Positions 26,333-35,775 of a DNA stretch of 64,000 nt are shown one piece after another. A model generated the notes under the pieces. The model saw only the letters and a list, made by a program, of their open reading frames with translations. It ran no database searches and was not told the DNA's origin. This stretch comes from Pseudomonas sp. TH31 (lineage in GTDB: Bacteria; Pseudomonadota; Gammaproteobacteria; Pseudomonadales; Pseudomonadaceae). Where the stretch lies: NCBI RefSeq assembly GCF_016650815.1, contig NZ_JAEKEZ010000030.1:120818-184817 (forward strand). Reading direction: 5' to 3'. Position 1 is the stretch's first letter; each line of letters begins with the position of its first letter. The position numbers and the translations under genes are program-made.

Positions 26333-28168
26333 ATGTGTGGAATTGTCGGCGCAGTCGCAGAACGTAACATCACCGCCATCCTGCTCGAAGGCCTGAAGCG
26401 CCTGGAATACCGTGGCTATGACAGCGCTGGTGTCGCGGTCTTCACCAATGACGGAATGCTTGATCGCGTCCGTCGTCCGGGCAAGGTCAGTGAGCTGGAT
26501 CAAGCCCTGGCCGAAGCGCCGCTGATCGGTCGTCTGGGCATCGCCCATACCCGTTGGGCCACCCATGGTGCCCCTTGCGAACGCAATGCCCACCCGCATT
26601 TCTCCGGGCAGAACCTGGCCGTGGTGCACAACGGCATCATCGAGAACCACGAAGCCCTGCGCGAACAATTGAAAGCCCTGGGTTACGTGTTTTCCTCCGA
26701 CACTGACACCGAAGTCATCGCCCACCTGCTGGCGCACAAACTCAAGGACCTGCACGACCTGACCGTAGCCCTTAAGGCCACCGTCAAAGAACTGCACGGT
26801 GCTTATGGTCTGGCGGTTATCAGCGCCGACCAGCCGGATCGTCTGGTTGCCGCCCGCAGCGGCAGCCCGCTGGTGATCGGTCTGGGCCTGGGGGAAAACT
26901 TCCTCGCTTCCGACCAATTGGCCCTGCGCCAGGTCACCGACCGCTTCATGTACATGGAAGAAGGCGACATCGCCGAGATTCGTCGCGACAGCGTACAAAT
27001 CTGGGACATTAACGGCAAAGCCGTTGAGCGCGAAGCCGTGCAGTACCGCGACAGTGCCGAATCGGCCGAGAAGGGCGAGTTCCGCCACTTCATGCTCAAG
27101 GAAATCCATGAGCAGCCTTCAGTCGTGCAACGCACCCTGGAAGGGCGCCTGAGCCAGCAACAAGTGCTGGTGCAAGCGTTCGGTCCACAGGCTGCCGAGC
27201 TGTTCGCCAAGGTTCGCAACGTGCAGATCGTCGCCTGCGGCACCAGCTACCACGCCGGTATGGTTGCTCGTTACTGGCTCGAAGAGCTGGCCGGTATTCC
27301 GTGCCAGGTCGAAGTCGCCAGCGAGTTTCGCTACCGCAAAGTGGTGGTTCAGCCCGACACCCTGTTCGTGACCATCTCCCAATCCGGCGAAACCGCCGAC
27401 ACCCTGGCCGCCCTGCGTAACGCCAAGGAACTGGGTTTCCTCGCCAGCCTGGCAATCTGCAACGTCGGGATCAGTTCACTGGTGCGTGAATCCGACCTGA
27501 CCTTGCTGACCCAGGCCGGTCGCGAAATCGGCGTGGCCTCGACCAAAGCCTTCACCACTCAATTGGTCGGCTTGTTGCTGCTGACCCTGTCCCTCGGCCA
27601 GGTACGCGGTACCTTGGCCAAAGGTGTCGAAGCCACCCTGGTGGAAGAACTGCGTCGCCTGCCAACCCGCCTGGGCGAAGCCCTGGCAATGGACAGTACC
27701 GTGGAAAAAATCGCCGAACTGTTCGCCGACAAGAACCACACCTTGTTCCTGGGCCGTGGCGCGCAATACCCGGTGGCGATGGAAGGGGCTCTGAAACTCA
27801 AAGAGATCTCCTACATCCACGCCGAAGCCTACCCGGCCGGCGAACTGAAACACGGCCCGCTGGCGCTGGTGGATAACGACATGCCAGTGGTCACCGTGGC
27901 ACCGAACAACGAACTGCTGGAGAAGTTGAAATCCAACCTCCAGGAAGTCCGCGCCCGTGGCGGCCAGTTGATCGTCTTCGCTGACGAGAAAGCCGGCATG
28001 GTCAATGGCGAAGGCACTTACGTTGTACAGATGCCGCACATCCACGACATCCTGTCGCCGATCCTCTACACCATCCCGCTGCAGTTGCTGTCGTACTACG
28101 TGGCGGTGTTGAAAGGCACGGATGTGGACCAGCCGCGTAACCTGGCGAAGTCGGTGACGGTGGAATAA
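26333..28168 (+). CDS. glmS: Glutamine-fructose-6-phosphate aminotransferase
   Basis: GlmS converts fructose-6-phosphate and glutamine to glucosamine-6-phosphate, the entry step to UDP-GlcNAc. The 611-residue protein begins MCGIVGAV, where the cysteine after the removed methionine is the glutaminase nucleophile, and contains RWATHG. Two SIS sugar-isomerase domains follow (SQSGETADTLAALR; STKAFTTQ), and it ends in the conserved KSVTVE. A sharp REP hairpin immediately downstream probably terminates it. A DnaA box lies at 28170-28178. Confidence 0.97.
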   Translation: MCGIVGAVAERNITAILLEGLKRLEYRGYDSAGVAVFTNDGMLDRVRRPGKVSELDQALAEAPLIGRLGIAHTRWATHGAPCERNAHPHFSGQNLAVVHNGIIENHEALREQLKALGYVFSSDTDTEVIAHLLAHKLKDLHDLTVALKATVKELHGAYGLAVISADQPDRLVAARSGSPLVIGLGLGENFLASDQLALRQVTDRFMYMEEGDIAEIRRDSVQIWDINGKAVEREAVQYRDSAESAEKGEFRHFMLKEIHEQPSVVQRTLEGRLSQQQVLVQAFGPQAAELFAKVRNVQIVACGTSYHAGMVARYWLEELAGIPCQVEVASEFRYRKVVVQPDTLFVTISQSGETADTLAALRNAKELGFLASLAICNVGISSLVRESDLTLLTQAGREIGVASTKAFTTQLVGLLLLTLSLGQVRGTLAKGVEATLVEELRRLPTRLGEALAMDSTVEKIAELFADKNHTLFLGRGAQYPVAMEGALKLKEISYIHAEAYPAGELKHGPLALVDNDMPVVTVAPNNELLEKLKSNLQEVRARGGQLIVFADEKAGMVNGEGTYVVQMPHIHDILSPILYTIPLQLLSYYVAVLKGTDVDQPRNLAKSVTVE

Positions 28169-28191
28169 GTTATCCACAGGTGATGTAACAG

Positions 28192-28228
28192 CAAAAGATC
28201 GCAGCCTGCCGCAGGCTGCGATCTTTTG
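28192..28228 (+). terminator. Perfect REP hairpin terminating glmS
   Basis: CAAAAGATCGCAGCCT and AGGCTGCGATCTTTTG pair perfectly over 16 bases around GCCGC. It belongs to the GATCGCAGCC REP family and likely doubles as terminator. Confidence 0.8.
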
Positions 28229-28250
28229 GTTTTCAATTGAGGACACACCG

Positions 28251-29150
28251 ATGGACCGCTTCCAGGAAATGCAGGTCTTCGCCGCCGTCGCCCAGGAGCA
28301 AGGCTTCTCGGCGGCGGCGCGGCGTTTGGGGATGTCGGCGGCCAGTGTCACCCGCGCGGTGGCGGCGCTGGAGAAACGCATCGGCACCTTGCTGCTGACG
28401 CGCACCACCCGCAGCGTGCACTTGAGCGAGGCCGGTCAGCGTTACCTTGAAGACTGTCGCAGAATTCTCGCCGAGGTGCAGGAAGCCGAGGATTCGGCGG
28501 CAGGTAGCCACGCGCAACCCCGTGGGCAGTTGACGATCACCGCGCCAGTGTTGTTCGGCGAGTTGTTCGTCACGCCGGTAATGGTGCGTTACCTCGATCA
28601 ATTCCCTGAAGTGATGATCAACGGCTTGCTGGTTGATCGTGTGGTGAGCATGGTTGAGGAGGGCATCGATGTCGCGGTGCGCATTGGCGAGCTGCCCGAC
28701 AGTAATCAGCACGCCATTCGGGTGGGTGAAGTGAGACGAGTGATCTGTGCTTCGCCCGGTTATCTGCACGCGCATGGTCGTCCTCGGCATCCCGAGGAGT
28801 TGTCCGGCGCGCCGGTTGTCGCCACCTCGTCCATCGGCCAACTCAGGAACTGGCCCTTCCTCGATAAAGGTCAGCCAATTAGCGTTCGCCCGGAACCGCG
28901 CCTGGTGGTCACCGCCAATCAGGCTGCGATTACCGCCGCGTGCCTCGGCCTGGGGTTTACCCGCGTGCTGTCCTATCAGGTGGCGGGCAAAGTCGCGGCC
29001 GGTGAGTTGGAAATCGTCCTGGCTGACTTCGAACTGCCGCCTCTACCGATCCACATCGTCTACCAGGGCGGGCGCAAAGCCCCGGCGCGGATCCGCAGCT
29101 TTGTGGATTTTATGGTGAGGGCGCTGCGTGAACATCCCGCCTTGGGGTAA
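28251..29150 (+). CDS. LysR-family transcriptional regulator
   Basis: A 299-residue LysR-type regulator. Residues 1-60 form the winged helix-turn-helix (EQGFSAAARRLGMSAASVTRAVAALEKRIG), followed by a linker helix and a periplasmic-binding-fold effector domain. The frequent GQLTITAPVLFGELFV and VDVAVRIG-type motifs place it in the CrgA-like subgroup. It reads toward the GST and reductase genes instead of being divergent from a target, and a REPIN separates them. The target and inducer are unknown. Confidence 0.88.
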   Translation: MDRFQEMQVFAAVAQEQGFSAAARRLGMSAASVTRAVAALEKRIGTLLLTRTTRSVHLSEAGQRYLEDCRRILAEVQEAEDSAAGSHAQPRGQLTITAPVLFGELFVTPVMVRYLDQFPEVMINGLLVDRVVSMVEEGIDVAVRIGELPDSNQHAIRVGEVRRVICASPGYLHAHGRPRHPEELSGAPVVATSSIGQLRNWPFLDKGQPISVRPEPRLVVTANQAAITAACLGLGFTRVLSYQVAGKVAAGELEIVLADFELPPLPIHIVYQGGRKAPARIRSFVDFMVRALREHPALG

Positions 29151-29160
29151 GCGCAGAACC

Positions 29161-29250
29161 TGTGGGAGCGGGCTTGCTCGCGAAGGCAATTTCATATTCT
29201 CCAAAGATGTTGACTGATCGTCCGTCTTCGCGAGCAAGCCCGCTCCCACA
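29161..29250. repeat. REPIN (GTGGGAGCGGGC family)
   Basis: Two inverted copies of a 25-base REP: TGTGGGAGCGGGCTTGCTCG... at 29161-29185 and its exact complement at 29226-29250, separated by 40 bases. A sister copy lies at 47319-47410. Confidence 0.88.
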
Positions 29251-29400
29251 AGGATCGGTGCTGGGCTTGGGGTTTATTGCATTGGCTGAAATAATGGATT
29301 GCGTTTGCTGGTTATTCTGTTGTTTTTGTGAAGGGCGGAAGATGGCGGCCATCGGTGCTGATCATTGTCTGAACGGCGCCACCACCCAGCGGAGTCGATC

Positions 29401-30027
29401 ATGCACGCCATCAAGCTCTACAACTTCCCTCGCTCCGGCCACGCTCACCGTGCCGAGTTGATGCTTTCCCTGTTGCAACTGCCGACTGATTTGATCTTTG
29501 TTGACCTGGCCAAAGGCGAGCACAAACAGCCGGAGTTCCTGGCGCTCAACTCGTTTGGCCAGGTGCCGGTGCTGGATGATCAAGGCGTAGTGCTGGCGGA
29601 TTCCAACGCAATCCTGGTGTACCTGGCGCAGAAATATGGCAACGGTCGCTGGCTGCCGACCGACCCGGTCGGTGCCGCCAAGGTTCAGCGCTGGTTGTCG
29701 GTGGCGGCTGGGCAGATTGCCTTCGGCCCCGCCAGAGCGCGGCTGATCACGGTGTTTGGTGCGCCTTACAATGCTGAAGAAGTGATCGCTCGTTCACACG
29801 ACCTGCTCAAAGTGATCGATCAGGAGCTGGCCAACAGCACCTATCTGGTGGGCAACGAGCCGACCATCGCCGACGTCGCGGCCTACAGTTACATCGCCCA
29901 TGCGCCGGAAGGCAACGTGTCCCTGGAGGACTACGCCAACGTCCGCGCCTGGCTGGCGCGGATCGAAGCCTTGCCCGGGTTTGTCGGCATGCCGCGCACC
30001 GTCGCCGGTCTGCAACAAACCGCCTGA
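29401..30027 (+). CDS. Glutathione S-transferase family protein
   Basis: A 208-residue GST-like protein. The N-terminal thioredoxin-like domain (KLYNFPRSGHAHRAELML; FGQVPVLDD; ADSNAILVYLA) contains the cis-proline and the glutathione-binding DSNA motif, and the C-terminal helical domain contains EPTIADVAAYSYIA. Ser12 in the PRSGHAH loop is a possible catalytic serine. It precedes the flavin/iron-sulphur reductase by 55 bases, suggesting one transcription unit. The substrate is unknown. Confidence 0.88.
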   Translation: MHAIKLYNFPRSGHAHRAELMLSLLQLPTDLIFVDLAKGEHKQPEFLALNSFGQVPVLDDQGVVLADSNAILVYLAQKYGNGRWLPTDPVGAAKVQRWLSVAAGQIAFGPARARLITVFGAPYNAEEVIARSHDLLKVIDQELANSTYLVGNEPTIADVAAYSYIAHAPEGNVSLEDYANVRAWLARIEALPGFVGMPRTVAGLQQTA

Positions 30028-30082
30028 TGCTTGCGGCCCGACCGTGTCGGGCCGTCCACATTGCACCTCGGGAGATGCTGTT

Positions 30083-32113
30083 ATGGAACATTCACCGTGG
30101 CACGCCGGCGAGCGGCAGTTGCAGGAACACGTGGGTGTTGCCGAGCGAATGGAAACCCTCGGTCACAGGGTGATTCGCAGCGAGATGCCAGACCAGCATC
30201 GCCAGTTCTATCAGCAACTGCCGTTCATGCTGTATGGCGCGGTCGATGCCAACGGCGAACCGTGGGCGAGCATCCTCGAAGGGAAACCCGGCTTCGCGCA
30301 TTCTCCTGCGCCTACAGGGTTGCAGTTCGATAGCCTGCCGGCGGCCGATGATCCTGCGCAATTGCACGCCGGGGACGCGATTGGTCTGTTGGGCATCGAA
30401 TTGCACACCCGGCGGCGCAACCGGCTCAATGGCCGGGTCGGTGCCATGACCGCGAGCGGCTTCGGTGTTTCGGTGCAGCAGTCCTTCGGCAACTGCCCGC
30501 AATACATCCAATTGCGCCAGTTTCATTCGGTGGCGCTGGCGGATCCTTCGACCCGCGTCGCGCAGCACCTCAACGCACTGGATGACGCTGCCAAAGCGAT
30601 GATTGCCGAGGCGGATACCTTCTTTGTCGCCAGTTATGTGGACCTCGACGGTCAACGCTCGGTGGACGTGTCTCATCGTGGTGGCCAGCCCGGTTTCGTG
30701 CGCATTGAAGGCAATCGCCTGACTATTCCGGACTTCGCCGGCAACCTGCACTTCAACACCTTGGGCAACCTGCTGCTCAACCCTCGGGCCGGTTTGCTGT
30801 TTATCGACTTCAAAACCGGCGACCTGTTGCAACTCAGCGGTCGCACTGAAGTCATCCTCGGCGGCCCGCAGGTCGAAGCCTTTCAGGGCGCCGAGCGCTT
30901 GTGGACGTTTGACGTTGAACGCCTGGTGCGGCGGCCTGCGGCGTTGGCCCTGCGTTGGCGGTTCGATGGCATGTCGCCCAACAGCCTGATGACCGGCACT
31001 TGGACGCAGGCGGCTGCTCGTCTGCAAGCCCAGGCGTTGGGTGATGCCTGGCGGCCGCTGCGAGTGGTGCGGATCGAAGCCGAAAGCCAAAGCATTCGCT
31101 CGATTTATCTGGAGCCTGACGACGGTATCGGGCTGCCGGTGTTCCAGGCCGGGCAGCATTTGCCGCTGCGTTTTAAGGTGGGCGGCGAAACACATATCCG
31201 TACCTACAGCCTGTCGAGTGCGCCGTCCGATGACTTCTTCCGCATCAGCGTGAAGCGTGATGGCCTGGTGTCGACCCATGTGCATGACGAGATTCATGTC
31301 GGCGACGTGCTGGAAGCCCGCGCGCCTCAGGGGCATTTCACCGTGGCGCCCGATGAGCGTCGGCCTTTGGTGCTGTTGGCCGCCGGGGTCGGCATCACGC
31401 CGTTGCTGTCGATGGTGCGCGAGGTGGTTTATCAAGGCTGGCGCACGCGGCACATCCGGCCGACCTGGTTCTTCCAGAGTTCGCGGACCCTGGCCGATCA
31501 ACCCTTTCGTTCCGAGCTGGACCGCTTGCTTGAAGGTGCCGGTGACACAGTTCGCATGCTGCGCCTGCTCAGCCAGCCGGAGCCCGAGGCGCGGGAGGGC
31601 GAAGACTTCGACCTGAGCGGACGCATCGACACGGCACTGCTGCAAACGATCCTTGAGGTCGAAGACTACGATCAACTGGATTTTGTCCTCTGCGGGCCAG
31701 GCGGTTTTACCCAAGGGCTGTACGACAGCCTGCGGGAATTGGACATCCGCGATTCAAGGATTCACGCCGAAACCTTTGGCCCGTCGACGCTGCGTCGGCG
31801 CCCGGATACTGATGCGATCGTCATCGAACAACCCCCGGCCGCAACGACCTCGGTGCCGGTGGTGTTCCAGCGCTCGGCCAAAGAAGCACGCTGGCAACCG
31901 GATGGCGGCAGTTTGCTGGAGTTGGCGCAAAGCCGCGGCTTACGCCCGGAATTCAGTTGTCGCGGTGGGTCGTGCGGGACCTGCAAGACCCGATTGATCA
32001 GCGGCCAGGTGAATTATCCACAGCCCCCGGCTGCGGTGACGGAGGAGGGGCTGGTGCTGATTTGTTGTGCTATTCCGGCCAAGGGTTCCGAGCCGTTAGT
32101 GCTCGACCTATAA
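30083..32113 (+). CDS. PNPOx-like / ferredoxin reductase / 2Fe-2S fusion oxidoreductase
   Basis: A 676-residue three-part redox protein. Residues 1-~220 resemble pyridoxamine-phosphate-oxidase-like FMN-binding split barrels. About 320-560 is a ferredoxin-NADP reductase module with the flavin motif RTYSLSS and the NAD-binding LLAAGVGITPLLSMV. The C-terminal ~90 residues are a plant-type 2Fe-2S ferredoxin with CRGGSCGTC and a later cysteine in LICCA. Electrons could pass from NAD(P)H through FAD and the cluster to an acceptor at the N-terminal domain. The ATG at 30083 follows GGAG. A DnaA box (32014-32022) lies in the 3' part. The substrate is unknown. Confidence 0.9.
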   Translation: MEHSPWHAGERQLQEHVGVAERMETLGHRVIRSEMPDQHRQFYQQLPFMLYGAVDANGEPWASILEGKPGFAHSPAPTGLQFDSLPAADDPAQLHAGDAIGLLGIELHTRRRNRLNGRVGAMTASGFGVSVQQSFGNCPQYIQLRQFHSVALADPSTRVAQHLNALDDAAKAMIAEADTFFVASYVDLDGQRSVDVSHRGGQPGFVRIEGNRLTIPDFAGNLHFNTLGNLLLNPRAGLLFIDFKTGDLLQLSGRTEVILGGPQVEAFQGAERLWTFDVERLVRRPAALALRWRFDGMSPNSLMTGTWTQAAARLQAQALGDAWRPLRVVRIEAESQSIRSIYLEPDDGIGLPVFQAGQHLPLRFKVGGETHIRTYSLSSAPSDDFFRISVKRDGLVSTHVHDEIHVGDVLEARAPQGHFTVAPDERRPLVLLAAGVGITPLLSMVREVVYQGWRTRHIRPTWFFQSSRTLADQPFRSELDRLLEGAGDTVRMLRLLSQPEPEAREGEDFDLSGRIDTALLQTILEVEDYDQLDFVLCGPGGFTQGLYDSLRELDIRDSRIHAETFGPSTLRRRPDTDAIVIEQPPAATTSVPVVFQRSAKEARWQPDGGSLLELAQSRGLRPEFSCRGGSCGTCKTRLISGQVNYPQPPAAVTEEGLVLICCAIPAKGSEPLVLDL

Positions 32114-32164
32114 CCACCGCAATACCCCTGTGGGGCTTCAGAGCAGGGGGCATTCCCACAACAG
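32114..32164. other. Short gap between convergent genes
   Basis: Contains TGTGGG and CCCACA arms about 20 bases apart, a weak possible bidirectional terminator between the fusion reductase and wbpZ. No gene. Confidence 0.35.
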
Positions 32165-33295
32165 TCAGGCATAGGACAGGGATTTTTCTTCCAGCAGTTC
32201 CTGATACAGTTCCGTCCACTTGCGGCCCATTTCATCGGCGGTGAATAACTGCCGATACCGCGCTTCAGCCTTCACGCCCATTGCCGCCGCGCGAACCGGG
32301 TCGTCCCACAGCGTGCGCATGGCCTCGCGGAACGCCTGTGGATTACTGGGTGGCACTACCAGCCCGGTTTCGTTGTGGATGTTGATGTAGCTGGTGCCGG
32401 TGCCAATTTCGCTGGAGATCATCGGTTTGCCGTACATCGCGCCCTCCAGCAGCGAAATCCCGAACGCCTCGGAGCGCAGGTGCGACGGGAATACGATGGC
32501 ATAGCTCAGTTGCAGCAACGCAACCTTGTCTTCATCCCCCAGCCGTCCGAGGAAGTGGACGTTGCGCAAACCCAGCGCTGCCGCTTGGGCGTGCAGCTCG
32601 GTTTCCAGTGGCCCGGCACCGACGATCACCACCGGGTAATCCACGTCTTTCAAGGCATCGAGCAGGATGTGCAAACCCTTGTAGTAACGCATCACCCCCA
32701 CGAACAGGAAAAACTTATCCCCAAGCTTCTGCCGCCAATGGGCCATGCGTTCGGTATCGGGCTGTGGATAACCGGCCTTGTTCAAACCGTAGGGAATGAC
32801 GCGGGTCTTGTCTTGAAACTGCTGCAATACATCGCTGGTGTGCAGGTAGTTGGGCGAGGCGGCGACGATGCGGTCGGCGCTGGCGAGGAAACGGTTCATC
32901 AGCGGCCGATAGAGTTTGAGCAGGTGTTTCTGCCGGATGATGTCCGAGTGGTAGGTGACCACGCAGGGTTTATTCATGCCGCTGGCGAAGTGCACCAGGT
33001 CCATGAACGGCCACGGGAAGTGGTAATTGACCACGTCCGCTTCGGCTGCCAGTTCGCGAAACTGTTTGAACACGCTCCAGGAAAACCCCGTGGAGGCGAA
33101 CTGAATGTCGAGTTTGGCTCGATGCACTTCATGCTGGCCGAGTTTCACCACGGGCGGCGTCGGGTCGGTGCTCAGCGTCAGCACCTGGCCCTCGATGCCG
33201 TGCTGGGCGCCGCTTTCGCAGAGCTGGAAGATGACTTGTTCGATGCCACCTACGGAGTCGGGCAGGTACGTCTTGAAAAAATGAAGAACTCGCAT
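32165..33295 (-). CDS. wbpZ: D-rhamnan glycosyltransferase WbpZ
   Basis: A 376-residue GT4-family glycosyltransferase, starting MRVLHFFKTYLPDSVGGIEQ. It has the GT-B fold layout with FVGVMRYYKGLHILLDAL and the nucleotide-sugar-binding EAFGISLLEGAMYGKPMIS. By position as last gene of the A-band locus and by sequence it matches WbpZ, which starts the D-rhamnose chain on the lipid carrier in P. aeruginosa; this role is inferred from the family. The start abuts the wbpY stop. A DnaA box is at 32763-32771. Confidence 0.9.
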   Translation of the reverse strand: MRVLHFFKTYLPDSVGGIEQVIFQLCESGAQHGIEGQVLTLSTDPTPPVVKLGQHEVHRAKLDIQFASTGFSWSVFKQFRELAAEADVVNYHFPWPFMDLVHFASGMNKPCVVTYHSDIIRQKHLLKLYRPLMNRFLASADRIVAASPNYLHTSDVLQQFQDKTRVIPYGLNKAGYPQPDTERMAHWRQKLGDKFFLFVGVMRYYKGLHILLDALKDVDYPVVIVGAGPLETELHAQAAALGLRNVHFLGRLGDEDKVALLQLSYAIVFPSHLRSEAFGISLLEGAMYGKPMISSEIGTGTSYINIHNETGLVVPPSNPQAFREAMRTLWDDPVRAAAMGVKAEARYRQLFTADEMGRKWTELYQELLEEKSLSYA

Positions 33296-34424
33296 TCAAC
33301 CTCCCAAAGCCTGGCGGTAGGCGCGGGCTGTGATCCTCGCGCAACGCTCCCAGGAAAAAGCTTCGCTTGTTGTAGTCCCGCTTCTCGGCATGCCTGCCAA
33401 TGCGTTTTATCGTCGATCAGTCGGCTCATCGCATCGCGCAAGCCGACAGGGTCGTCAGGTTCAATGTAGTTGCCCGCAGCCCCGGCCACCTCCGGCATCG
33501 CCGAATGCCGAACCAGAATCACCGGCGTGCCGCTGGCCATGGCTTCCAGAACCGGGAGGCCGAAGCCTTCATAGAGCGATGGAAAAATCAGTGCCCGCGC
33601 CCCCGCCAGTAGCTGCGCCACTTGCTCGTCAGGCAGGTAGCCCAGTAAACAGACGTGCCCGGCGGCCAGTGCCTGGCGCAGCTCTTCGCTGAATTGCTCG
33701 CGCTGCCAGCCGGCCATGCCGACGATCAACAGCGGAAACCGCTGGCGCTGCGCCTCCGGCAACAAGGCGTGAGCGCGCAGGGCCAGGGCCAGGTTTTTGC
33801 GCGGCTCCAGGGTGCCGACGCAGAGGAAGTATTCCCGCGTCTCGACGCCATGGGCCTTGAGAACCACGTCGATGTCTTCGGCTGAGCGCGGATGGAAGCG
33901 TGCCGCTACACCCAGCGGCGCGACGATGAAACGCTCGGCTGGCAATGCGAAATAAGCCTGGGCCTCGTCGGCAATAAACTGCGAATCGGTCAGGATCAGT
34001 TGCGCCTGTTGCACGCCATCGGCCAGTCGCCGCTCGATTTCGCGCAAGCGGGCCGGCGGTTGCGTCTCGGGGTAATGCAGATGCGTCAGGTCATGCAGGG
34101 TGATGACTGTCGGGCCGTCGAACGACAGCGGCCACAAACTCGGTTCGTGATAAAGATCGATCGACTGGGACCGGCCCTGATCGAAGCGTTTCTGCGCCAG
34201 CCAGCGTCGGGCCTGATAGGCCCCGGAATTTGCCGCAGTAACGGCGACAGTCGCGAGTAGCCGGGCATGGCCGCGTCGGGCAGCGACGTGCTCCAGCCCC
34301 AGCCGTGGAACAGCGACAGTTCGACGTCCGGTTCGCAGGCGAGCGCGCCCACCAGTTCGGCAACGTAATGGCCGATGCCGGTGCGCGGGGCCTGGAGGAT
34401 GCGGGCGTTAAGGGCAATTCGCAT
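33296..34424 (-). CDS. wbpY: D-rhamnan glycosyltransferase WbpY (two apparent frameshifts)
   Basis: GT4-family rhamnosyltransferase, interrupted twice in the given sequence. The start MRIALNARILQAPRTGIG (34424) runs in one frame to about 34222, where four Cs on the plus strand appear to have lost one. The frame then continues through DLYHEPSLWPLSFDGPTV and EGFGLPVLEAMASGTPVI to about 33357, where a run of five As seems to have lost one. The last frame reads FSWERCARITARAYRQALGG and stops at 33296. Adding both bases gives 377 codons including stop, a normal WbpY length. I regard it as an intact gene with sequence errors. Confidence 0.82.
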
Positions 34425-35775
34425 GTTGCCTCTGTGCCACGGCCGGTGTCGGCTGAAGATTGCGCAGGGTGCGTTCGGCCAGTTGCGCACTGGCTTCACG
34501 CCAGCCGATCCACTGCCAGTCCGCGACATTGCGAGCCGCCGGGAATTGAGTGCTGTTCTCGTAGCGAACGACCAGATCGGCCAGGGTTTGCGGCTTGGCC
34601 AGGTCGAAGTAGGCCATGAACTCACCGCCAATTTCGCGGAAGATCGGGATATCACTGCCCATCGCTGGCAACCCGCGTTGCATGGCTTCCACCAGGGGCA
34701 GGCCGAAGCCTTCGACCCGTGACGGAAATACCAGCGAACGGGCGTGGGAGTAGGCGTACTCGAGGCTGGTGTCGCTCAGGTCGTTGAACATGAACAGCCG
34801 TTTGTTCAGCTGTGGGTGATTACGTACGCGGGCAAGCAGGGCGTCGCACTTCCAGCCGATGCGCCCGGCGATGCACAGTCGGACAGTCGAACCCGCCGCC
34901 CAGGCGAGCTCAAAGGCGTCCAGCAGGTAGTCGTGGTTCTTGCGCGGCTCGATGGTGCTGACCATCAGGAACACCGGCTCCGGGGTGTCGAACATCTGCG
35001 TCAGACGCGGTTCGACGGTGGCGCGGGCTTCGCTCAGGTCCAGTTCGGAGCCGAGGTGGAAATAGTCGAACCACAAGGCATCGGCTTTCGCCGGACCGAC
35101 CCGGCGCTGCAATTCTTCACGTACCTGATCGCGCACCGTGGCGGATATCGCCACATAGCCGTCGGCGGTTTGCGTGATCCAGTCGAACCATTCGTTGAAA
35201 ACCTGTGCCAGCCGCGTGTCGTAGAACTGCGGGTGGGTCAGGGGAATCAAGTCGTAGATCACCGAGACGATGCCCACGCCATCGCGCTTGAGTCGTTCGG
35301 CAAACGGGAAGAAGTCGGTGTGCCAGGAGGAATCCAGTAGCACCAGTTGATCCCCCGGTTGATGCTGCAACGGCGAGCAACGCTTGGGCAGTTGATACTG
35401 ATTGACCTGATCGATCAGCCGCAGCGGTACGCTGAAACAGGCCAGTGCGGTCAGACGGTAAGCCACGTACAACAAGCGTTTTGCAAATTTCGAGGTGCAG
35501 CGCTTGTCGAGGCGCTGGTGCAGCTGCCAGAAGCCATGGGCCAGGCGTTCGAGCCGCCCGGCGAAGGTCATCAGGCCATCGAAAAACGGGATGTTCAACG
35601 AACCCAGCTTCAGCACTCGATAGAGTTTGCCTTTAAGCATCACCACCGGGATGCACTCAACGCCGTCCACGCTGGGCGGCAGTTGGTTGATGACGTTGCG
35701 CACCACCCGCTGAATGCCCGAGTTGACCTTGGGGTGCTGGAACACGTGGGTGCACTCCACCAGCAGGCGAGTCAT
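34408..35775 (-). CDS. wbpX: D-rhamnan glycosyltransferase WbpX
   Basis: A 455-residue GT4-family glycosyltransferase beginning MTRLLVECTHVFQHPKVNSGIQR. The C-terminal half has VSTIEPRKNHDYLLDAFE and EGFGLPLVEAMQRGLPAMG, which bind the nucleotide sugar. In P. aeruginosa, WbpX, WbpY and WbpZ together polymerise the D-rhamnose trisaccharide repeat; this gene sits in the same order and is assigned accordingly. Its 3' end overlaps the wbpY start by 17 bases. Confidence 0.9.
   Translation of the reverse strand: MTRLLVECTHVFQHPKVNSGIQRVVRNVINQLPPSVDGVECIPVVMLKGKLYRVLKLGSLNIPFFDGLMTFAGRLERLAHGFWQLHQRLDKRCTSKFAKRLLYVAYRLTALACFSVPLRLIDQVNQYQLPKRCSPLQHQPGDQLVLLDSSWHTDFFPFAERLKRDGVGIVSVIYDLIPLTHPQFYDTRLAQVFNEWFDWITQTADGYVAISATVRDQVREELQRRVGPAKADALWFDYFHLGSELDLSEARATVEPRLTQMFDTPEPVFLMVSTIEPRKNHDYLLDAFELAWAAGSTVRLCIAGRIGWKCDALLARVRNHPQLNKRLFMFNDLSDTSLEYAYSHARSLVFPSRVEGFGLPLVEAMQRGLPAMGSDIPIFREIGGEFMAYFDLAKPQTLADLVVRYENSTQFPAARNVADWQWIGWREASAQLAERTLRNLQPTPAVAQRQHANCP

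Noticed and set aside
26200..26333. glmS riboswitch/ribozyme
   Set aside because: The preceding gene ends one base before glmS, leaving no room for a leader ribozyme.
33250..34137. Separate short glycosyltransferase gene starting MWPLSFDG
   Set aside because: It is the middle and end of wbpY after an apparent frameshift; the true N terminus lies in another frame at 34424.
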